A stretch of 64,000 nucleotides of DNA, taken from contig NZ_CP046176.1 of assembly GCF_013009555.1 (NCBI RefSeq), positions 248,001-312,000 of the forward strand, in the 5' to 3' direction. Positions within the stretch are counted from its first letter, which is position 1. Each line of letters begins with the position of its first letter. Both the position numbers and the translations under genes were made by a program. The notes below the pieces were generated by a model. It saw only the letters and a list, made by a program, of their open reading frames with translations, was not told the DNA's origin and ran no database searches. Source of the stretch: Phocaeicola dorei. Lineage in GTDB: Bacteria; Bacteroidota; Bacteroidia; Bacteroidales; Bacteroidaceae. Shown here one piece after another: positions 8,237 to 17,579 of this stretch.

Positions 8237-9394
8237 TTATTTGATTTCGCCTTCGCCGGTAGCGAAGTTCAGGTAGAGCTGCTGTCCCGCTTTGCCTGCT
8301 ACTCGTGCTTGGTCTCCATTGTTGGCACGATATTCAATTTTGCCGTCGAAGACCATGAACTCGCTCTTCCACCACTCAAAGGTAGGAATTTTTACGTATG
8401 CACGCACACCGTCACCATCGCCACCCGGAACACTGGCAGCAAAAGCAGGTGAGACAAAAGAAGCGTTAAAAGTATCGGGAATGGTACATAACCAGCCTTC
8501 AGCCTGCTCTTTCCAGTCGCTGTTGCCTACAACAGGTCCCATCAACCATATTTCAGGTTTGTTAAACTGTATATCATAGACGAGGTTGCGTCCCGAAACG
8601 GAAGAGGTGATTACCATTAAGTACCATCCCGGAGTATCAGTAGCGATATTGTCTCCGTTGTCTTTGATATTGCCTGCCAAATCGCCGTTTATACTGTTTA
8701 TACCAGAAAATCCTGTTTCATTTCCATCCCAAGCTTTGCTCTGATTGAATTTGATGCCGGCATCGTCTATCCATACCATAGACCAGAATACATGAGTTGC
8801 ACCGTTTACGGGAATCATCTTGGTTGCCGAATCCCAGTTCCATTCGTTAAATCCGCCTACGATATATAAGTTTTCGGGGGTATTGACCGGAGGAAGCGAG
8901 AAAAGTAAATGTACTTTATTCAATGACACTACATTGGAAAGTATTTCGGTTCCTTCTATTGCTTTGTTATCACTGGTCATCATAACTGCTCTCAAGCGGA
9001 TATAGACCGCTATATCCATCGGAAAATCAACATCGGTTGCACCTTTGTTTACTTTCATATCTGTAAGTGTACTAGCTAAAAGAGGTGCGTCTATACTGAT
9101 TTTTGTTCCTGCATTGACATTACCTATTTCTGTAAAATCGGTCATGGATTCATCGAATGCCACTTGCACATAGTATCCAACGTTGGCGGGGAAGCCGTAG
9201 TCGGGTTGTGAACAGGATATTTCGATAGAGGAAGAATTGGCCAAATCGATTACTGTACCGCTGATAGCTGGAGTGTTTAGGACAAATTCGGTGGGTGAGA
9301 TTAGCGTTGGGTTGGAGTCGCGATCATCATCACATGCGGTGAATATACCCAGTCCCAATCCGATAATCAAAAATGATTTAAGTATTTTATTCAT
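8237..9394 (-). CDS. susE: SusE-type outer-membrane starch-binding lipoprotein
   Basis: A 385-residue lipoprotein (Cys21 after IFTA, then an acidic DDDRDS stretch often linked to surface exposure). Residues 30-165 form the SusE N-terminal domain, with PTEFVLNTPAIS followed by SIEISCSQPDYGFPANVGYYVQVA. Two starch-binding Ig-like modules follow at about 175-280 and 285-385 (NLYIVGGFNEWNWDSA; IWLMGPVVGNSDWKEQ). SusE of B. thetaiotaomicron is 387 residues with two such modules. It lies between susD2 (36-base gap) and susF. It binds starch and maltodextrin at the surface and probably helps size selection before import. Confidence 0.9.
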   Translation of the reverse strand: MNKILKSFLIIGLGLGIFTACDDDRDSNPTLISPTEFVLNTPAISGTVIDLANSSSIEISCSQPDYGFPANVGYYVQVAFDESMTDFTEIGNVNAGTKISIDAPLLASTLTDMKVNKGATDVDFPMDIAVYIRLRAVMMTSDNKAIEGTEILSNVVSLNKVHLLFSLPPVNTPENLYIVGGFNEWNWDSATKMIPVNGATHVFWSMVWIDDAGIKFNQSKAWDGNETGFSGINSINGDLAGNIKDNGDNIATDTPGWYLMVITSSVSGRNLVYDIQFNKPEIWLMGPVVGNSDWKEQAEGWLCTIPDTFNASFVSPAFAASVPGGDGDGVRAYVKIPTFEWWKSEFMVFDGKIEYRANNGDQARVAGKAGQQLYLNFATGEGEIK

Positions 9395-9430
9395 TGTATT
9401 TTCATTTAATATTTATAAAACAAAAAGTTT

Positions 9431-11044
9431 TCAGTATCCCGGGTTCTGAGTCAAATTGGAGTTGGCAGTCAACTCATTGGTCGGGATGGCAAAAATATTA
9501 AGATGTGCATCAAAACTACGTCCTTCATAAGATCCGCCTTTCCATTGCCAAGTGTAATTGTTGTTGCCTCCATAGCGGTTGAATCTAATTAAGTCCATAC
9601 GGCGGCGGCCTTCAAAATAGAATTCTCGGCTCCATTCATCGCAAATATCATCCAGGCTATATGCATTTGTACGGGTAGAAGCATGTGCACGACTTCGGAT
9701 GGAGTTAACTGCTTGTGTACCTTCAGATGTAGTGTTTCCTCCATTCAAGCGAGCATCGGCTTCTGCAAAAGTCAGATAGGCTTCTGCAACACGTAGCAAG
9801 AAGTAGTCGGTATCGGCGAAGGTGGCATCATGTCCGGCTGAACCGTCTGTTTTGAAGTTGGTGAATTTTGCAATAGCATAACCGCTTTTAAAGGTAGATA
9901 CATCTTCATTGTTTAAGGTACGTCCCACACCGTCGAATAAAGCACGGTCGTCTTTGGCTGCTACATACATGTCGTAGCTTGGCAGTTCGGGGGCATCATT
10001 CTGAGGGAAGAATTTGCGGATGAGGTCAGGACGTGCGCGGTTACCGCCCCAGTTTTGTGCAGAAACACCGTTGGTGGCTGTCAGGTCATTAGGGTTTGCA
10101 TGCATCTCACCATCAAAGCAACCAGCTATCAAGAACAGGGAAGTACCCCAACTGGTGGTTGTCAGACCGTCTTGAAGTAAGGGTAGAAGAGCTTCGTAAG
10201 CAGCATCAGTTTCCCCGTTGTCACCCATGAATAACATTTGATAGGCAGTCCATCCGCCTTTTCCCACAGTATTGAGCCGGTAGGAGGATTTTATTACTTT
10301 GTCGGCATATTCTTTTGCTTTTTGCCATTGGGCCGTTCCTGTATAAATTTCCGAATTCAAGTACAGGCGTGAGAGCAACAGCCAGCAGGCAGCTTTGTCT
10401 ACACGACCATAACCGGCATCTGTCGATTTTTTTGCTTTTGCTTCGGAAAGGGCCGGTTCTATTCCGATCAGTTCCTGTTCAAGCCATTCATACATTTGAG
10501 CTCTGGATCTTTGTTCAGGTTTGGTCATTGGTTCCAATGTAAAGGGTATGTTTCCCCAACCATCCATCAGTAAGAAGTAGTGTAGGGCACGTACAAAGCG
10601 GATTTCGGCAGACATGGTGGCATCTGTATCTCCAGCCATAGCCAGATATTGGTTACAATAGGTGATGCCGGTAGTCAGACGGGCATAGAACCCGTTTAAC
10701 ATAGGATGGGAAGCATTGTAAGTATTGTAGCAGAAACTGGCTACACCTTCATCTCCCCAGCCGCAGATAGCTTCATCAGTGGTCAGTTCGTTGGAATTGA
10801 ACAATTGGCGGATAAAGCCTGTCGTACCACCATCCAAACCGTCAATATCACAGTCACCGTTAGCACCACCGTTTCCGGCTAATGCCATATTGGCGTAGCA
10901 CTTGTTGAACAATCCGTTTAAATCAACATTGGTATCGATGTTCGGATCGATAGGATCTACATCTAAGTCTCCGATACATGAGGTTGCCCCCAAAGCCAAC
11001 ATCATGAATGTGGCAGGAACGATATTCTTTATGTATTTTTTCAT
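9431..11044 (-). CDS. susD: SusD-type starch-binding lipoprotein
   Basis: A SusD/RagB-family lipoprotein of 537 residues from the ATG at 11044; an ATG three codons earlier (11053) is also possible. Cys23 follows GATS and is followed by IGDLDVDPIDPN, the usual start of SusD proteins. The interior has the TPR-rich SusD fold and the family C-terminus, with RRRMDLIRFNRYGG, FAIPTNELTANSNLTQNPGY. It caps the SusC barrel and binds starch. It sits directly after susC2, which carries a nonsense codon, so its partner may be missing. It is similar in family, but not closely, to the SusD paralogue at 15960-17567. Confidence 0.94.
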   Translation of the reverse strand: MKKYIKNIVPATFMMLALGATSCIGDLDVDPIDPNIDTNVDLNGLFNKCYANMALAGNGGANGDCDIDGLDGGTTGFIRQLFNSNELTTDEAICGWGDEGVASFCYNTYNASHPMLNGFYARLTTGITYCNQYLAMAGDTDATMSAEIRFVRALHYFLLMDGWGNIPFTLEPMTKPEQRSRAQMYEWLEQELIGIEPALSEAKAKKSTDAGYGRVDKAACWLLLSRLYLNSEIYTGTAQWQKAKEYADKVIKSSYRLNTVGKGGWTAYQMLFMGDNGETDAAYEALLPLLQDGLTTTSWGTSLFLIAGCFDGEMHANPNDLTATNGVSAQNWGGNRARPDLIRKFFPQNDAPELPSYDMYVAAKDDRALFDGVGRTLNNEDVSTFKSGYAIAKFTNFKTDGSAGHDATFADTDYFLLRVAEAYLTFAEADARLNGGNTTSEGTQAVNSIRSRAHASTRTNAYSLDDICDEWSREFYFEGRRRMDLIRFNRYGGNNNYTWQWKGGSYEGRSFDAHLNIFAIPTNELTANSNLTQNPGY

Positions 11045-11064
11045 ATACTGCATAATTTTGCGAA

Positions 11065-14000
11065 TTAGAAATTCAGGTTAAGACCAATAATAAATGAGAT
11101 AGGACGCGGATAGAGATTGTTATCGAATCCGTTATTGATTTCGGGGTCGATGCCATCATAGTTTGAAATGGTGAAAACATTCGATACGGTTCCATATACG
11201 CGTCCATTCAAACCGCGATAGCTTCCGTTCTTGAAGAGATTGGAAAAGCTGTATCCTAAAGTGATGTTGTCACACTTCAAGAATGAGGCGTTACGCACCC
11301 AGTAGTCCGAAGCTTTGGCGGTAATTTCGTAAGTTTGCCAATTTCTGGCTACAGCGTCTACCGGACGGTTAGACAGGTAATTCAAAGAGTTGGACCATAC
11401 TTCACCAGGATTCATGTTGCTCCATCCGGCGTTGATTCCATCATAAACATAGTTACCTAGACTGGCACGCAGTGAGAATCCGAAGTCCCAATTTTTGTAT
11501 TCCAGGCGGGAGGAAAGCCCCATAGTTACGTCGGGAGCAGCATTTTTATAAAGGTATTTGTCATTTTCGGTAATCTTACCGTCACCGTCCCGGTCTACTA
11601 CTGCATTTTCTATCGGGTTGCCTTGTGGGTCATATACTTGTTGGTATACATAGAATGAATTAGCTGGATACCCTACTTGATTGTATTGCAGATAAAAACC
11701 CGAACCTTGACCTACTTTGATATCGGTATTGGCTACAGGAGCACCACTATCGGATACACCACTTAGATCGGTAATCTCATTCTTATTATAAGTAAGGTTA
11801 TAATTAATAGTCCATATTAAGTCATTGTTTACAATGGGTTTCCAGTCTAAGGCAAATTCGATGCCTTTATTTTCCAACGAACCGATATTTTGCCATGCTT
11901 GATTTCTATAGCCGGCCATGGACGCTAATGGTGCATAGTTCAGCAAATCTTCGGTTTTACGGTAATAAGCATCAATACTGGCTGTCAGCCGTTGATCCAT
12001 AATACCAAAATCAACCCCAATATTATAGGTAGTAGTGGTTTCCCATTTTAAATCAGGAGTATAGTTGTCCGGGCGGTATAGGGTTCCGTTACCTATCAGT
12101 GGATAAAAACCGTTAGTACCTGTGCTTACTGAGTATGTGGGAATCCAGTTATAATTGTTAATTTTTTCTCCTGCCTGTTGACCTGTCATGCCCCAGCCTA
12201 AGCGAAGTTTCAAGTCAGATATCCAAGATATGTCTTTTAGGAAGTTTTCTTCTTTTGCTTTCCAAGCTAAGGCTACAGACGGGAACCACGCCCAATGGTC
12301 TTTGAAGCGTGAAGTTCCATCATCGCGAACGGTAGCTGTAAGATAGTAACGGTTCATAAGTATGTAGTTGGCACGTCCGAGGAAGGAAACCAAATAACTG
12401 TCGGTCTTGTATTGATACGGAGTGTGAGGACGCTCTGTGCCGGCTAATGTGGGGTCATCGTTCGTCATCGGATAACGACCTACGTAGTCACTGTTTGTGC
12501 TTTTCCAAAAATGTTGCCATTCGTAACCTCCCATAATATCAAAATGGTGGTTATCATTAAAGTCTTTATAATATTGGGCGTATGCATTCAATGAAAGGTT
12601 GCGTTTTAGGATACTTTCACCTCCAACAGAACCATAATACATGGCACTAGGGGAAGCAGTAGATTTATTCTGTGCTTGGCGTCCTTTGGAAACATCGGCA
12701 CCTAGAGATAAATGAAGGCGAAGGTCTTCAAGACCATGTACTTTATAGTCGATATCGGCACTTCCCACAAAGGCGCGGCTGTGGGCAACTTCTGTGTTAA
12801 AAGCAAGCATGGCTAATGGGTTGGCACATTCTGCCGTGCTGTTATAGATGAACGGTCATGTGGAGTCGCCTAATGATGCGGCTGATGACCATTGGAAAAA
12901 TCCCCCATAATTTTGTAATGTCTGATCCAATGCATTGCCGAATTGGGCTTTGTGATATTCGGATGTGAAATTATAAGGATCTTGGGTAGGGTCCATCTTT
13001 ACAGCAGCACCTACGGCTCCACCGTCGGCATATGCAGAACGTGCGTACATTCCTTTCGCATTGAGGTTCATAGTCAAATGATCGTCAAAAAAAGACGGAT
13101 TAAGATTCAATGCAGCTGTGACACGTTTGAAATCAGAATTTTTCAAGATACCTTCTTGATTGGTGAAACCTACAGATACACGATAAGGAAGGTCTTTTAC
13201 TGCACCCGATACGGTTATATTGTGGTCATGACTGAGAGCGGTACGGTAAATAAGATCTTGCCAGTCGGTGTTGGCTGTACCCATGGCACGATAAGCATCG
13301 CTGTTTTCTCCGTATAAATCGGTGATAAGTTGACGGTATTGGTTGCTGTCAAGTACATCAACTGTTCCTTTTTTCTGACTCAATGTGACACTACCTGAAT
13401 AGGAAACTGAAGGCTTTTGCCCTTTGTGTCCCTTTTTAGTAGTGATGATGATAACACCGTTTGAGCCGCGTGAACCGTAGATAGCAGTGGCTGAAGCGTC
13501 TTTTAATACGTTGAATGATTCGATATCCTGCGGATTAATCATGGCTAGTTTGTTAGAGAGGCCTTTTACTCCCTCATTGTCCATAGCCATACCATCAATA
13601 ACAATTAGAGGGTCATTAGATGCGTTCAGTGAAGAACCGCCACGTATACGAATCTGGGCGCCACTGCCTGGGGCACCATCATTACTTGTTACATTGACAC
13701 CGGCTATTTTCCCAGAAATCATATCCTGTGCGTTTATTACTAAGCCTTTGTTCTTTCCATCCGGTTTCATGGCTGTTACCGAACCGGTCAGGTCATTCTT
13801 TTTAGCCACACCATAACCGATAACGACTACTTCTTCCAAAGTTTCCGTATCATCTTTCAGTATCACATTTAGTGAAGTAGCAGCCGGAAGTTCCTGGGTC
13901 AGGTATCCGATAAACGAAATAACAATTATATCACCTTTATTGGCGTTTAACAGGAAGTTACCGTCAAAATCAGTGATAGTACCATTGGTTGTTCCTTTTA

Positions 14001-14145
14001 CCACAACATTGGCACCGATAATTGGTTCGCCTGTTGTGTCCTTTACAAGTCCTTTGACAGTCATTTGTTGGGCAAATGCGTCTATGGACAAGAAGCATCC
14101 TACTATCAGTGTGAGTAGGATCTTGAACATCAAGTTTCTTTTCAT
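11065..14145 (-). pseudogene. susC: SusC-type TonB-dependent transporter interrupted by an in-frame TGA
   Basis: One continuous reading frame of 1,027 codons from ATG at 14145 to the stop at 11065 is broken only by TGA at 12858-12856; the two halves (429 residues before, the rest after) are exactly in frame. Before the stop lie a signal peptide (cleavage near DAFA-QQ), a CarboxypepD-like domain (VKGLVKDTTGEPIIGANVVV), and the TonB plug. After it the barrel runs to the aromatic end LNLNF. The codon sits where TGG (Trp) would fit, so one G-to-A change explains it. Possible reasons are a recent null allele, a sequencing error, or readthrough. The intact paralogue at 17580-20585 could serve instead. 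By gene order with susDEFG this is the equivalent of B. thetaiotaomicron susC. Confidence 0.85.
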
Positions 14146-14194
14146 GTCTTTAAATTTAAAGTTAAATAATTATTTCAAGTTTATATTCTCAGCT

Positions 14195-14218
14195 AAAAAC
14201 ACCTATTGAAAACTGTTT
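14195..14218 (-). repeat. Leader element shared by both susC genes (copy 1)
   Basis: Reading the plus strand, AAAAACACCTATTGAAAACT at about 14195-14214 recurs as AAAAATACCTATTGAAAACT at about 20628-20647, 22 of 24 bases matching over the longer block. Each lies 40-55 bases upstream of a susC start. It may be left from the duplication or be a conserved leader signal. Confidence 0.6.
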
Positions 14219-14552
14219 TCCCAAACAATCAGATTATTTATGGCTCCTTTAATCCTTATATTTCTAATGGAATTGATCTTTCTTTAAAACCATTGAATTT
14301 TTTCTGAAAATTTTGTGATATCTGTTCAACTGGATATTGAGAGAGTTGAAACATGTATTTGTTTTTTAGATTTATTGAGATAGAATGAGTTCTCTATATT
14401 TCTGTTTATTGAAATAAATTTCAAAAAAGTATCTGCAAAAAATGATTTGTAATGAGATACAATAGGGGAAAAATTCTTTTTGGTTTTCATGATTTAATGG
14501 TATTTAGTTTTAGGTTAACGGTTATCCTCACTTTATTTTGTTTTGGATGTTG

Positions 14553-14606
14553 CAAATGTAGCTTTCTTGTAAATTGATTCTTTATCTAAGAATAAAAATA
14601 TAAATG
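14553..14606 (-). promoter_or_regulatory. Promoter of the susC2-susG operon with putative SusR box
   Basis: On the minus strand TACATTTG (14560-14553) is an exact -7 element inside a 20-base block identical to one before susA. The box CATTTATATTTTTATTCT (14606-14589) lies 28 bases upstream, at exactly the same spacing as before susA (24826-24879). The shared box and spacing point to one activator, most likely SusR. Transcription would start near 14545, leaving a leader of about 400 bases before the susC2 ATG. The rest of the 14146-14835 gap is AT-rich, and I see no gene in it. Confidence 0.72.
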
Positions 14607-14758
14607 ATTTAAATCAATTGTATTTTATAAGTGTTTGATTTATAGAATGATGTGTTTTTTTTGTATCTGAAAAAATATAAATGATTGTGAACTGTTTCGT
14701 GTTTGGACAAGAATGATTTATGGTTCTTTTATATTAATTCTTTGTCAAAACTTTAGTT

Positions 14759-14812
14759 TATATTGCATCAGCTAAGAGTTTTCTATAAAAAACTTTTAAC
14801 CGATGCAATATA
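14759..14812 (-). terminator. Stem-loop after susE1
   Basis: An 11-base perfect outer stem (14759-14769 with 14802-14812) encloses a second short stem. It lies 24 bases after the susE1 stop on the minus strand and before the next promoter. No strong T-run follows, so termination or mRNA 3'-end protection is inferred from position. Confidence 0.5.
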
Positions 14813-14835
14813 AAGGAATAAACTTAAAAGTAGTT

Positions 14836-15942
14836 TTATTTGTTTTTTACAACAATGATTTTGGGAGTTACCTTGTTGAAATACCACTTGATGGTATAGT
14901 TACCGGCTTCTGAAACTTTAAAATTACCATCACCGGCATCTTCAAACTCTCCTTCTACAGCTCCGGGAGCTATATCGTCTTCCCATTTCTCTTCAGGGCG
15001 TATTTTCCATTTATTACCGGCGGACATATCTAGGGTAGCTTTTAAATAATATTGAAATTTGTTGTTTTCATCCGTTTCAGTTTCCAGTGTCATCATTGTG
15101 TCACCGCTTCCCCAGCTATTGTGGTCTCCTACAATTCCCCATGAGTTGTGAGGTTTGGAAACTTTCAATTCTCCTGTGGTATTATTGAATTCTAAATAAT
15201 AACTGTTTTTGCTGTATGCTTTAATGTCCCCTCCATTACCGGATACTAAAGTAACGAGGGATTGTTCGGGTGTCATACTTTCCGGAGCTCCCCAATTGTC
15301 CGTACCCCAGTCTTCCGTACCGCAGAATTTCCAACCATCGGCTGCTTTGCCGTCGAAGTACACCATAGCGGTGTATATATTATCAGAATTTACCGAATAT
15401 ACTTTTTGGCTTTTGGTGAAATCCCAACCATTATAACTTCCACGGAGTGTGATTGCCGGATATTCCGGCTCACCTTCATATGGAGTGATGGTGGTTGAGA
15501 CAATGTTGGAATACAATGTATCGGCAGCTGCTGAGATAGAAGACGATATCCGAAATTCGATTCCTATCGGCGCTGTCTCCATTTCATAGACTTTCAGCAG
15601 GGTCATGATTTTGCTGTTCAGGTCACTGACAGTGATAGTATGTGATAAATCTGTTTTGGATGAGGCTAAAATTACTTTATTGGCAAAATTTTTGTCTTTA
15701 ACATCCATTTCCAACGCATTGATAACGCTTGCTTGATAGCCTAAATCCGGATAGCTCCAGGTAAGGGTGAATGCCTCTTGGGAAGCATTTTTTGATTCCA
15801 GTATATAACTGTCATTCAAGGATGACAGGGTAGACGGGATGGCATTTTCCGAACTATATGTCACTTGTTCCAAATCACTTTCACAAGCAGTACAAAGTAA
15901 TAGGGTAAAAATAGAAGTTGATATGCTTTTTATGAATTTCAT
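14836..15942 (-). CDS. SusE-like starch-binding lipoprotein (first cluster)
   Basis: A 368-residue lipoprotein (Cys20, LLCTAC). It opens with a SusE N-terminal domain (about 30-155; ESKNASQEAFTLTWSYPDLGYQ), followed by two Ig-like carbohydrate-binding modules at about 155-255 (ITLRGSYNGWDFTKSQK) and 262-368 (HNSWGIVGDHNSWGSGDTM, ending NYTIKWYFNKVTPKIIVV). It is a paralogue of the SusE at 8237-9394, and its last module resembles those of SusF. It follows susD1 by 17 bases and closes the first operon block. It probably binds starch or maltodextrins at the surface; the ligand is inferred from neighbours. Confidence 0.85.
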   Translation of the reverse strand: MKFIKSISTSIFTLLLCTACESDLEQVTYSSENAIPSTLSSLNDSYILESKNASQEAFTLTWSYPDLGYQASVINALEMDVKDKNFANKVILASSKTDLSHTITVSDLNSKIMTLLKVYEMETAPIGIEFRISSSISAAADTLYSNIVSTTITPYEGEPEYPAITLRGSYNGWDFTKSQKVYSVNSDNIYTAMVYFDGKAADGWKFCGTEDWGTDNWGAPESMTPEQSLVTLVSGNGGDIKAYSKNSYYLEFNNTTGELKVSKPHNSWGIVGDHNSWGSGDTMMTLETETDENNKFQYYLKATLDMSAGNKWKIRPEEKWEDDIAPGAVEGEFEDAGDGNFKVSEAGNYTIKWYFNKVTPKIIVVKNK

Positions 15943-15959
15943 GATGATGTACTTATTGA

Positions 15960-17567
15960 TTAATAACCTTCATTTTGTTGTAAGTTACCGTTTACGGTCA
16001 GGTCGGTAACAGGTATAGGATACACGTTATATCTCTTGTTCACTCCTACTCCGGTATTGATTCCTCCTTTGAAATCCCATGTATAGGAGCCGGAAGTAAG
16101 CAGATCGAAACGTACTAAATCTGTACGGCGGATACCTTCCCAATATAATTCACGCCCGCGTTCATCTAACAAATTACGGAAATTATTTTCCTCTAACCAA
16201 TTTTCGGAAATGTTGTGTTTTTCATCTCCATAGGCACGCTTGCGAAGGGCGTTGATATATTCAACAGCACTAGCCTTACTTCCTTCTCCACCGCGTGCTA
16301 CGGCTTCTGCATACATCAGGTAAATATCTCCCAAACGGAACATCGGAAAATCAGTATCTACCCATAATGTATTTTTTCCCGGTTGTCCGTTGCTGTCTAA
16401 ATTGCTGAATTTGAATACACTCCATCCTTCAGTTTCAAAAGTTCCGGATACACTGGAAGTAATGTCGATAGAGCGTCCTTTATCATAAAAAATACCACGT
16501 TTATCTTGAATCTCAGAAGCTTTGGGTTCTTCATCATTTTGAAAATCAAAGAGATGAACCAGATTGCTTGTTGCGCGGAATCCTGCCCAGCCTTGGTCTA
16601 CCCCACTGTGTGCTAGTAAAACATCTTTGTCTTCAGCTCCTCTGGCTCCGATGATAATGGCAGCCATACCCCATGATTGGGTCTTGTCCCCATCAAAGAT
16701 GATAGGATAGATTATTTCTTTTTTGGTATCCGGATTCTCGCCATTGTCTGCTTTGAATAAATCAGCATAGTTGTCTGCCAGTTGATACCCTGCTTTGATC
16801 ACTTCGTTGCATGCATTAATACATTCGCTATATCGTGCCTTACCGGTGTAAACTTCTGCATTAAGATACATGCGTGCTAATAAAGAACTGGCAACAGCTT
16901 GATCTGCTACTCCGTATTCGGAGCGTGGAGAGGGCAGATTGGGTTTGATTTCGTTTAGTTCTGCTTCTATCCAATTGAACAGGTCTTCTCTAGACAGCGG
17001 GGCAGGTTCTATGGAATAATTCTTTTCAGTGATGAATGGAGGCAATGCAAACATATCCATCAAGATATAATAGGCAAAAGCACGGTTAAAGCGGGCTTGT
17101 GCAATATAACTTTCTTTGTCAATGCTTTCGGGCGCGTTGGGAATGTTCTTTAAGAACTCATTTACCAGTGCCACTATATACATGCAGCGTTGATAAACCC
17201 CTTCAATGGGTTCCACTTTATTGGTAGTCCATGTCATATAGTTTACTTCTGTGCACCATGCATCATTCCATGCGTTCTTCATTTCATCGGTTGGCTGTTC
17301 TTGTAAAGTCCACCAACAGCGTAATAGTGCAGTATTTCCTGCATCAAGGCCTGAAATATCTGAACTGCTGCTGCCGTCTTGTCCGGATAACGCCCAAACT
17401 GAGTATATTTTATGAAGTCCTTTAGTGTAGCTTTCCGCATCGGTATAAGCTTTGTCTGCTGTTTCCACTGTGGGATCCAAAGGTAAGACATCCAAATCAT
17501 TGAGACAACTTGAAAAAACAAACAGGCAAGTTGCCAGAGTTGTATAGATATATTTTCTTGTTTTCAT
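15960..17567 (-). CDS. SusD-like starch-binding lipoprotein (first cluster)
   Basis: A 535-residue SusD/RagB-family lipoprotein. Cys21 (FSSC) is followed by LNDLDVLPLDPTVE. TPR-like helices run through the middle, and the C-terminus carries the family pattern REL..EGIRRTDLVRFDLL then VYPIPVTDLTVNGNLQQNEGY. It overlaps no neighbour: susC1 ends 12 bases upstream and susE1 begins 17 bases downstream. It is the lid for SusC1 and, with susC2 broken, may be the only SusD with a working barrel in this locus. Its identity to SusD2 is clear at both ends but the middle differs, so the two may prefer different maltodextrin sizes; that is a guess. Confidence 0.93.
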   Translation of the reverse strand: MKTRKYIYTTLATCLFVFSSCLNDLDVLPLDPTVETADKAYTDAESYTKGLHKIYSVWALSGQDGSSSSDISGLDAGNTALLRCWWTLQEQPTDEMKNAWNDAWCTEVNYMTWTTNKVEPIEGVYQRCMYIVALVNEFLKNIPNAPESIDKESYIAQARFNRAFAYYILMDMFALPPFITEKNYSIEPAPLSREDLFNWIEAELNEIKPNLPSPRSEYGVADQAVASSLLARMYLNAEVYTGKARYSECINACNEVIKAGYQLADNYADLFKADNGENPDTKKEIIYPIIFDGDKTQSWGMAAIIIGARGAEDKDVLLAHSGVDQGWAGFRATSNLVHLFDFQNDEEPKASEIQDKRGIFYDKGRSIDITSSVSGTFETEGWSVFKFSNLDSNGQPGKNTLWVDTDFPMFRLGDIYLMYAEAVARGGEGSKASAVEYINALRKRAYGDEKHNISENWLEENNFRNLLDERGRELYWEGIRRTDLVRFDLLTSGSYTWDFKGGINTGVGVNKRYNVYPIPVTDLTVNGNLQQNEGY

Positions 17568-17579
17568 ACGTAATTCTCA

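Noticed and set aside
12856..12858. Recoding of the TGA in susC2 as a selenocysteine or other amino acid
   Set aside because: No selenocysteine hairpin was noticed just after it, SusC proteins are not selenoproteins, and a TGG-to-TGA change is simpler.
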